From Pseudomonadota bacterium (lineage in GTDB: Bacteria > Pseudomonadota > Gammaproteobacteria > Legionellales > Legionellaceae), in assembly GCA_021807845.1 (NCBI GenBank), contig JAKBCM010000023.1:1-12797 (forward strand): DNA of 12,797 nt, in the 5' to 3' direction. Of the stretch, positions 7,399-12,797 are shown piece after piece (the first letter of the stretch is position 1; every line of letters starts with the position of its first letter). The position numbers and the translations under genes are program-made. The notes under the pieces were generated by a model that was given only the letters and a program-made list of their open reading frames with translations, was not told where the DNA came from and did no database searches.

Positions 7399-9519
7399 TT
7401 ATTTAGATTTGATATAGATTGAACCAATCACAGCGGCTCCGATAACGGCTGCTCCTACCAGTATTTTTTCTTTGGCGAGCCAGTTTTTGTTGAAAAAGGA
7501 AGGAGAGTGTGCTGATGTGACCTGGCTTGTTGTTTTCCCTGCTAGAAAAGGACACTTTTCATACATTTTTGTAGAAACTCTATCCCTTGCTTTTTCTTTG
7601 TTAATCGGAAGAACATCGGCTACAAAAATATCTTGTATTTGAAGCTCTGCTGCAAGCTCTGGTGACAAGCGGGCAATGAGGGGGTTTAATCCTGCAAGAA
7701 TACCCCGTGATTGCTCTGGTTCTCCAGTGGTTAAAAATGAACGTTGCAATAGGTCACCTATGACATGTAAGGTTCTGAGTATACTAATGAGCTCATTTTT
7801 TTCAGTTGCTTCTAACTGCTCCATCACCTCATTGGTGTGTGCTGCGGGGTTTGCAAAAAGCAGAATAAATTTGGGTAGCTTATCTAGGCGTAATCCAGCC
7901 AGCAATTGACATAACAGATTTTGGCAATACTCAAATTGCGCACCAAGGACCACTTGCTGATTTTCTACTGGAAAATCAGCAATAGTTTTTAATAAATCAT
8001 CAATCAGGGTTTTCCCTTGATGCTCACCTAATAGAGCAACACACAATTGATAAAATGAACTATCTGTTCCATGCAGGGGAATCTCTGGTAATAATTGTTC
8101 CAATAACAAGTGTTGTGCAATTAATGCTGCTGTGGCAAGAATGGCTGCAACGCTTGAGCCAGTATTAAACGAAGGCGTTGCCAGCTTACCATTCACTGTG
8201 CAATCGATTCGACCTTCTTTAGGAGGAATAATCGGATTGTCATCGTATGCTCTAAAAATAGGCTGTCCACTGCTGTCTTGCAAACCAAACGCATAGGCTA
8301 TCGCTTTTAAATTATTGAGGGTCACTTCAAAGTGATTGGTAAATCTCAAGGGCAGTTCGCTGCGTTTACTGCGTGACTGTGAAATACGCAATGGCTGTAC
8401 CATTTCATCTTGCAATGCACCGACCAAAAAGTCATCAATGATGTCTGGTTCTTCTTTACATTTTCTTTGTAAGCGTTGATAAGTGATTGATAGAGAATTA
8501 TCTAACAAAGGTCGCGGATCAAAATCATATCTTTCTAAATAATCAAAAATGACATACATTGCATTGAATGCCTGATTTTGAGTAAATAACCCCTGACCAG
8601 TGGTATTTGTAAGACTACCCCCTTGTAATATTTTCTGTTGTTGGGGTCTTTTTTCATAAAACCCTCCTTCGGATAGTGCCTTCACACGCATAATGTCTTC
8701 GGTAATGAATCGCGGTAATACTTGGCCTGTTCTATTGTGTACAATCCAGCCTAAAGGCCCAAAGGAATTTTGTTTGCCTGGTAATTTGATGGCTATGCCA
8801 TTTTTGTCTTGGGTAAATTCATGTCGATCATCAAGACAAATCTCTAAATCTTGTATGTTTGCCAAGACTGGTTTTATATCATGCCGCTCAAATACTGAAA
8901 TATAGGACACGTCAGTATCTTCAAGCTGTTGGCTCAAGAGTTGCATCTCATCTACGCTTACGTCATGAGGATGTTCTATATAAGAAAATCCTTGTTTGGT
9001 CAGCTCAAACTGCATACTTCGACCCACACCCCAAACAGGGGCATGAATAATATCCCATATGGCTTGTTCTCCATAAAGTTTGGCTTTATTAATATGGATC
9101 AAAGGTTGAGCGCGCTCGTTAAGCAGTTTGCCACGACCTAAAGGTTGATGACTGGCAAACTCATACATTTGACCGACTGCTTTAGCTTCTTCTGCAGATT
9201 GGGTGTCAAAAAAGAGGGCTTCATCATCGCCACCTTTTGCAGGTTTTTCTACTGGGTTACTGGCATAGGTGGACTTGGATATTTGTTGGAGCAATCCGGC
9301 ACGCTGCCCTTGTCCGATGTGCAATCGAATCACTAAGGCACCTAAATTACTAAAACGCTCAGTGAATGCTTGTAGGGGGGTGATGTTTTCTCCATCTTTT
9401 TGAGGATTAGAAGTAAAAGAGGTAGGCGTAAAACTTCTGCCACGATAGGAAAGCGTCTGCCCTTGTTTAGCCAAATCTTTTGCTCTTTCTAAGGAGCTCT
9501 CCCATTTGTCTTTACTCAT
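7399..9519 (-). CDS. Unrecognised 706-residue protein with a C-terminal membrane anchor
   Basis: I cannot place this protein in a family. From the ATG at 9519 it has 706 residues: an N-terminal charged region (MSKDKWESSLERAKDLAKQ), a long soluble body without recognised catalytic motifs, alternating polar and helical stretches (about 440-620 looks mostly helical, with several Leu-rich segments), and one hydrophobic segment at about 686-703 (ILVGAAVIGAAVIGSIYI, with small-residue GxxxG-like spacing) directly before a short basic tail, IKSK. That is tail-anchor architecture. No N-terminal signal peptide is present. The ATG at 9519 has GAGG 5 nt upstream; an in-frame TTG at 9579 would add 20 residues but overlaps the candidate promoter, so it is rejected. 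A large, signal-less, tail-anchored orphan is compatible with a secreted effector or an inner-membrane structural protein; neither can be decided here. Base usage resembles the neighbours. Confidence 0.85.
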   Translation of the reverse strand: MSKDKWESSLERAKDLAKQGQTLSYRGRSFTPTSFTSNPQKDGENITPLQAFTERFSNLGALVIRLHIGQGQRAGLLQQISKSTYASNPVEKPAKGGDDEALFFDTQSAEEAKAVGQMYEFASHQPLGRGKLLNERAQPLIHINKAKLYGEQAIWDIIHAPVWGVGRSMQFELTKQGFSYIEHPHDVSVDEMQLLSQQLEDTDVSYISVFERHDIKPVLANIQDLEICLDDRHEFTQDKNGIAIKLPGKQNSFGPLGWIVHNRTGQVLPRFITEDIMRVKALSEGGFYEKRPQQQKILQGGSLTNTTGQGLFTQNQAFNAMYVIFDYLERYDFDPRPLLDNSLSITYQRLQRKCKEEPDIIDDFLVGALQDEMVQPLRISQSRSKRSELPLRFTNHFEVTLNNLKAIAYAFGLQDSSGQPIFRAYDDNPIIPPKEGRIDCTVNGKLATPSFNTGSSVAAILATAALIAQHLLLEQLLPEIPLHGTDSSFYQLCVALLGEHQGKTLIDDLLKTIADFPVENQQVVLGAQFEYCQNLLCQLLAGLRLDKLPKFILLFANPAAHTNEVMEQLEATEKNELISILRTLHVIGDLLQRSFLTTGEPEQSRGILAGLNPLIARLSPELAAELQIQDIFVADVLPINKEKARDRVSTKMYEKCPFLAGKTTSQVTSAHSPSFFNKNWLAKEKILVGAAVIGAAVIGSIYIKSK

Positions 9520-9524
9520 GTCAA

Positions 9525-9530
9525 CCTCAA
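9525..9530 (-). promoter_or_regulatory. Ribosome-binding site that fixes the start of the 706-residue protein
   Basis: On the minus strand TTGAGG ends 5 nt before ATG at 9519 (GAGG-TTGAC-ATG). No comparable site stands before the in-frame TTG at 9579, so this site selects the shorter reading. Confidence 0.7.
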
Positions 9531-9550
9531 ACAGAACTGAAAAATAACTT

Positions 9551-9579
9551 ATTACACATTGTGTATATATAATAATCAA
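9551..9579 (-). promoter_or_regulatory. Candidate sigma70-type promoter for the 706-residue protein gene
   Basis: On the minus strand TTGATT (complement of 9574-9579) and TGTAAT (complement of 9551-9556) are separated by 17 bp. A start point near 9544 would give a leader of about 24 nt before the ATG at 9519, leaving room for the GAGG site. The -10 has G at its second base, which weakens the call. A 13-bp palindrome overlaps the -10. Confidence 0.4.
9553..9565. promoter_or_regulatory. 13-bp palindrome TACACATTGTGTA, operator-like
   Basis: Two 6-bp arms, TACACA and TGTGTA, flank a single T. The site overlaps the candidate -10 of the minus-strand gene and lies between two divergent genes, a place where a dimeric repressor could act. 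No regulator can be named; it may be chance in AT-rich sequence. Confidence 0.35.
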
Positions 9580-9580
9580 T

Positions 9581-9602
9581 ATTGCGTTGTATTGCGTTGT
9601 AT
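9581..9602. repeat. 10-bp direct tandem repeat in the divergent intergenic region
   Basis: ATTGCGTTGT occurs twice back to back (9581-9590, 9591-9600) and the next two bases (AT) begin a third copy. The unit is about one helical turn, so both copies face the same side of the DNA. It lies just upstream of the candidate promoter of the minus-strand gene and about 60 bp before the transporter gene. It is either a short slippage duplication or paired protein-binding half-sites. The rest of the spacer (9603-9663) shows no convincing promoter for the transporter; TATGAT at 9628-9633 resembles a -10 but has no matching -35. Confidence 0.6.
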
Positions 9603-9663
9603 CTATGAGGCGTCAATTATGCTGAAATATGATCAATGTTAGACAGAAGAGCGAGTATCGTTT

Positions 9664-10902
9664 GTGTTGATTCAGTTTAAATCTATGAAGCCTTATTTTT
9701 TTTCAATTCTACTTTTGTCCTCTATTCTGTTAGGTGGATTTGCCGGCTATCTGGGGGGCGAAAAAGTACAATTTTTGAAACCTTTTGGAGAGATTTTTCT
9801 TCATTTGATTTTTACGGCCATCGTGCCTTTGATTTTCTTCAGTGTGTCTTCTGCAATTGCCAGAGCAGGATCACTGAAAAAGTTGGGGCGAATTTTTTTC
9901 TATATGATGGTGATGTTTATATTGACTAGCTCTGTGGCTTCTATTTTATCAATGATGGTTATCCATCTGTTCCCAGTGGGACAAGATGTTCATTTACCCT
10001 TAATGATGCAAGAAAAAATGCCTACAACAATATTTTCAAGTCATCTTGCAGATATCATCACAGTTCCTGATTTTTCAAAATTGCTCTCACATGAACATAT
10101 CTTGGCGCTCATCGTATTTTCAATGCTTGTCGGCTTAGCAGTCCCTTTTACCAATGAACATGGCAAGCGATTTGCTTCATTTTTACAATCGGGAGAAGTC
10201 ATTTTCATGCGCGTTTTTTCTCTGATAATGTATTTTGCTCCCATTGGTTTTTTCTCTTACTTTGCCATCATAGTGAGTGAGCTAGGCCCTCAAATTATGG
10301 CAAATTATCTTCAAGTAGCTGAGATTTACTATCTTTTCTCAATCGGATATTTTTTCATTGTATTCAGACTTTATAGTTATCTGTCAGGCAGATGGGACGG
10401 TATCAAATTATTTTGGAAAAATATCTTTTTGCCCGCGGTCACTTCTCTTGCAACTTGTAGTAGTGCGGCGAGCATTCCAGCAAATTTATATGCGGCTAAT
10501 AAAATGAAAGTTCCTCCTGAAATCTATGAAATGGTGATACCCCTAGGCGCCATCATTCATAAAGATGGTTCGGTCATTGGCGGCATCATTAAAATTGCTT
10601 TTTTGTTCAGTGTTTTTCATATGGATTTTTCAGGGATGTCCGTGTTACTTGTTGCATTTGGGGTTTCATTGCTTGTGGGTACAGTCATGGGGGCGATTCC
10701 AAGTGGGGGAATGTTAGGCGAGCTTTTGATCTTATCCATTTATGGCTTCCCATCTACCGCTTTAATTGCAGTGGCTGCCATAAGTATCATCATAGATCCT
10801 ATCGCTACTTTGTTGAATGTTACGGGAAATTCTGTGTGTGGTATGTTGATTGCGCGGGTTATTGAAGGTCGTGATTGGTTTCGAAAACCAGTTTTGCAAT
10901 AG
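9664..10902 (+). CDS. SDF-family (dicarboxylate/amino acid:cation symporter) transporter with unusual ion-site motifs
   Basis: Inner-membrane secondary transporter of the glutamate/dicarboxylate symporter family. The 412 residues match the family, with hydrophobic segments fitting eight membrane helices and two re-entrant hairpins. Hairpin 1 carries TCSSAASIP (264-272), the counterpart of the serine-rich tip; hairpin 2 carries GAIPSGGML (343-351); helix 8 carries D378 and NVTGN (385-389). The helix 7 motif, NMDGT in sodium-coupled members, reads HKDGS (299-303). In the helix 8 motif the arginine that binds an acidic side chain in glutamate/aspartate carriers is Ala381, and the last sodium-site aspartate is Asn389. 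Substrate and coupling ion are therefore uncertain. The GTG at 9664 and the ATG at 9685 (MKPYFF) are both possible starts; neither has a good Shine-Dalgarno. It stands alone on the plus strand. Confidence 0.9.
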   Translation: MLIQFKSMKPYFFSILLLSSILLGGFAGYLGGEKVQFLKPFGEIFLHLIFTAIVPLIFFSVSSAIARAGSLKKLGRIFFYMMVMFILTSSVASILSMMVIHLFPVGQDVHLPLMMQEKMPTTIFSSHLADIITVPDFSKLLSHEHILALIVFSMLVGLAVPFTNEHGKRFASFLQSGEVIFMRVFSLIMYFAPIGFFSYFAIIVSELGPQIMANYLQVAEIYYLFSIGYFFIVFRLYSYLSGRWDGIKLFWKNIFLPAVTSLATCSSAASIPANLYAANKMKVPPEIYEMVIPLGAIIHKDGSVIGGIIKIAFLFSVFHMDFSGMSVLLVAFGVSLLVGTVMGAIPSGGMLGELLILSIYGFPSTALIAVAAISIIIDPIATLLNVTGNSVCGMLIARVIEGRDWFRKPVLQ

Positions 10903-10933
10903 TTCATGTCAGATGATGATATCAAACGAATAT

Positions 10934-11878
10934 TTACTTAAGATCCAGCGCAAACTTTGGATAAAAAAATGTCGCTTCGTGTTTATTATAAAATAGATTC
11001 AAGATGAGAGAATTCGGTATGGATTGAAATTTTTTAATGACATCGATATCGGTTTTTCCCTGTAATTTGACGGTAAAAATCATTTGTCTTGCGGCTCCTG
11101 ATGCTATCCATTTCATGATTAAACTATAGGCTCTATCAGGATAGCAAGCCACATCCGAGAGAACCCAATCATAAGTCTTATCTAGCTTGGCTGGATCTAA
11201 TCCAAATGCGCTTTGTTGTAAGCATGTGACATTGGGAAGCTTGGCTATTTTGGGATCAAGAGGGGCTTTATCAACCGCTGTCACCTTTGCGCCTAAGGAT
11301 TGCATGACAAACGTCCAACCACCCGGTGATGCCCCTAAGTCTAATGCGTTGTCTCCTGGCTTGGGATATTTTTCCAATAAAGAAAGTGCCTCCCATAACT
11401 TTAAATAGGCACGATTAGGCGGATTTATTTTATCCTCAATAAACAAACAAGTGCCGTTTGGCCATTTTTTAAGGCGCTTAGTGCTATAAACCAAGGTATT
11501 TTTGTCAATAAGGGTGAACCCGCCTATGTCTGGTATGATTGTTTCAATAGGAAAATGGCGTGATAAAGGGGGCATTGAACGTAATTGCTCTTCTATCAAT
11601 CGCGAGCGGCGCACGTTGGATATGGGATGTAAATACCAAAACTTACCTGCTTGACGCAATAAGCTCACGGCTTCTGAAATCGATTGAAAATGTACAATTC
11701 TAGGTTCAAACCAAATATCTTGTGCAAAGCAAACGATATCTTTTTTAAAGGGAGAAATCACCAGATCTCCCATCACTTGTGCGCTATACCCTATCTCTTC
11801 ACAAAGTTCGGTCACAAACGTATGTTTAGGAATATAAATGGCTGCGGGATCAGTTGAGGTTTCCATGGTTATATACAT
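10934..11878 (-). CDS. RlmM-like FtsJ-fold 2'-O-ribose methyltransferase
   Basis: Predicted S-adenosylmethionine-dependent RNA ribose 2'-O-methyltransferase, cytosolic. The C-terminal Rossmann domain has the SAM motif DLGASPGGWT (180-189) and AVDKAPLD (201-208). All four residues of the FtsJ-type catalytic tetrad can be placed: Lys160 in RAYLKLWEAL, Asp242 in LSDVACYP, Lys271 in TVKLQGK, Glu301 in NKHEATFF. The N-terminal 150 residues would supply RNA binding, comparable to the N-terminal part of E. coli RlmM (23S rRNA C2498), but the protein is shorter (314 against about 366 residues), so the target is not certain. The ATG at 11878 overlaps maf by 29 nt; the ATG at 11866 is an alternative with a 17-nt overlap; neither has a clear ribosome-binding site, so coupling to maf translation is likely. 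Confidence 0.85.
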   Translation of the reverse strand: MYITMETSTDPAAIYIPKHTFVTELCEEIGYSAQVMGDLVISPFKKDIVCFAQDIWFEPRIVHFQSISEAVSLLRQAGKFWYLHPISNVRRSRLIEEQLRSMPPLSRHFPIETIIPDIGGFTLIDKNTLVYSTKRLKKWPNGTCLFIEDKINPPNRAYLKLWEALSLLEKYPKPGDNALDLGASPGGWTFVMQSLGAKVTAVDKAPLDPKIAKLPNVTCLQQSAFGLDPAKLDKTYDWVLSDVACYPDRAYSLIMKWIASGAARQMIFTVKLQGKTDIDVIKKFQSIPNSLILNLFYNKHEATFFYPKFALDLK

Positions 11879-12446
11879 TTAAGTCATTTAGAAGTTCACG
11901 AACAGTATTCAATGGCAATCCCATCACAGAATAAAAACAACCTTCAATGCGTGAAATAAATTGCCCAATATAACTTTGAATGCCATAAGACCCAGATTTA
12001 TCTTTATAATGACCAGTGGTTAGGTAATGGCGAATATCCTCATCAGACATGACAGCGAAGGTAACCCATGTGGTATCCATGCAAATTCTTTGGTAATCAT
12101 GATAGCGTAATCCAACGCTGGTGATGACTTGATGTGTTCTGCCAGAATATCGCTTGATCATGTGAAATGCATCATTTGCATCACGGGGTTTGCCTAGAAT
12201 CATACCATCTAAGACAACTTCAGTATCAGCACACAACACAGGTAATGGTGTTAAGTGTTCATCGTTGATTTTGCGCCAGGCTTCATGGAGTTTTTCTTGG
12301 GTCACACGTGTTGAATAATCTTCTGGAGATTCGTTGGGCTGTACGATCTCTGGCGTATCTATGGGCAATATTTCAAAGGGTACTTCCATTTGCACCAATA
12401 ATTCTCTGCGTCTTGGGCTTTTGGAGGCTAAGTAAATTTTCATCAT
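11850..12446 (-). CDS. maf: Maf-family nucleoside triphosphate pyrophosphatase (YhdE-like)
   Basis: Cytosolic house-cleaning enzyme that hydrolyses nucleoside triphosphates, in this subgroup expected to be dTTP/UTP and modified pyrimidines, to the monophosphate and pyrophosphate. Counted from the ATG at 12446, about 198 residues, the usual length. Seen: LASKSPRRREL near the N-terminus (the phosphate-binding S-x-SPRR motif), CADTEVVLDG with the conserved Asp at about 74, LGKPRDANDAFHMI, SGRTHQVITSVGL, and GSYGIQSYIGQFISRIEG, the signature that groups it with YhdE-type Maf proteins. A GTG further upstream (12464) would add six residues; the ATG at 12446 (or 12443, giving MKIYLASKSPRR) fits the family and has GAGA at a suitable distance. 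Middle gene of the minus-strand unit, 32 bp after the VOC-protein stop. Confidence 0.94.
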   Translation of the reverse strand: MMKIYLASKSPRRRELLVQMEVPFEILPIDTPEIVQPNESPEDYSTRVTQEKLHEAWRKINDEHLTPLPVLCADTEVVLDGMILGKPRDANDAFHMIKRYSGRTHQVITSVGLRYHDYQRICMDTTWVTFAVMSDEDIRHYLTTGHYKDKSGSYGIQSYIGQFISRIEGCFYSVMGLPLNTVRELLNDLNVYNHGNLN

Positions 12447-12478
12447 GGAAGATCTCACAATCACGCTAACAACCGATC

Positions 12479-12797
12479 TTAAGCTTTTAATTGGTGAAGG
12501 GTAATGGCATTGCCTTCAGAATCCAGAATAACTGCCATATGACAGACTGGAGTGGAAAAAATATCTAACTTGATTTTCACACCGTTGGTTTTCAACTTAT
12601 CCATCAGACGGTCCAATTGATCCACTTCAAATGCGATTAAGCCTCCAGAATGATCACAGGGTTTTACTCCATCTGCGAGCGTTGTAATGGCAAAACATCC
12701 ACCGCCTGGTAAGTCATATTCTACCCAATGACCATTAGCAGATAATTTGGAGGGCACCAGATCAAAGTGTTCGCGGTAAAAGGCTTGTGCTCGATGA
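12479..12797 (-). CDS. VOC (glyoxalase/bleomycin-resistance fold) protein, 5' end beyond the window
   Basis: Partial gene: the reading frame stays open to the right edge of the window, so the true start is not present. A GTG at 12757 lies in frame, but the codons before it (HRAQAFYREHFDLVPSK) read as the typical first helix of a VOC domain, showing that the gene continues upstream. The visible 105 or so residues then give WVEYDLPGGGCFAITT, GGLIAFEVDQLDRLMDKLKTNGVKI, PVCHMAVILDSEGNAITLHQLKA, the usual strand-helix-strand order ending in the D(x)EGN(x)I(x)LHQ strand whose residues often bind metal. VOC proteins include lyases, dioxygenases and resistance proteins; the reaction cannot be told. 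It is the first visible gene of a unit with maf and the RlmM-like gene. Confidence 0.82.
   Translation of the reverse strand, partial: HRAQAFYREHFDLVPSKLSANGHWVEYDLPGGGCFAITTLADGVKPCDHSGGLIAFEVDQLDRLMDKLKTNGVKIKLDIFSTPVCHMAVILDSEGNAITLHQLKA

Noticed and set aside
9520..9579. In-frame TTG at 9579 extending the 706-residue protein by 20 hydrophobic residues that resemble a signal peptide.
   Set aside because: The extension has no ribosome-binding site and overlaps the candidate promoter; the ATG at 9519 has GAGG at ideal spacing.
10903..10933. Search for a terminator between the transporter gene and the convergent methyltransferase gene.
   Set aside because: No stem-loop followed by a T-run was found on either strand in this 31-bp gap.
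12449..12480. AAGATC/GATCTT inverted repeat around the start of maf that could hide its ribosome-binding site.
   Set aside because: The arms are 6 bp with a 20-nt loop and are AT-rich; too weak to claim a regulatory structure.

Overview
The window looks like a chromosomal segment of a moderately AT-rich gammaproteobacterium, most probably from or near the Legionellales. The grounds are the tkt-gap-pgk carbon-metabolism cluster in the order known from Legionella and Coxiella, the enteric-like transketolase sequence, and two large proteins with no recognisable metabolic family that look like secreted or host-directed factors of intracellular bacteria. The taxonomic call is inference. No rRNA, tRNA, insertion sequence, phage gene or CRISPR array was seen.

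Layout. Positions 17-4239 (+) hold transketolase, glyceraldehyde-3-phosphate dehydrogenase and phosphoglycerate kinase with gaps of 23 and 9 bp, a clear operon. The pyk (and fba) genes that follow pgk in some relatives are absent. pgk instead meets a minus-strand unit head-on, with only 5 bp between the two stop codons. That unit (7311 down to 4245) reads: two-domain GNAT acetyltransferase, PuuE-type polysaccharide-deacetylase-family protein (29-nt overlap), then an unrecognised 438-residue protein. It ends in an intrinsic terminator whose T-run is the complement of the pgk stop region.

Upstream of it, also on the minus strand, is a 706-residue unrecognised protein with a single C-terminal membrane segment (9519-7399). 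A 144-bp intergenic region with a promoter-like pair, a 13-bp palindrome and a 10-bp tandem repeat separates it from a divergently transcribed SDF-family (dicarboxylate/amino acid:cation symporter) transporter at 9664-10902 (+). The last part (12797 down to 10934, -) is a housekeeping-type operon: the C-terminal part of a VOC/glyoxalase-fold protein running off the window edge, a Maf nucleotide pyrophosphatase, and an RlmM-like 2'-O-methyltransferase.

How the genes relate. The first three genes link the non-oxidative pentose phosphate pathway to lower glycolysis/gluconeogenesis. The transporter could feed small carboxylates or amino acids to the cell, but its cation-site motifs are altered. 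The most interesting material is the 438-residue protein, which has the hallmarks of a circularly permuted papain-like (NlpC/P60-type) fold with candidate catalytic His25 and Cys181 followed by a coiled coil and a hydrophobic hairpin; its co-transcription with an acetyltransferase/deacetylase-type pair; and the tail-anchored 706-residue protein.
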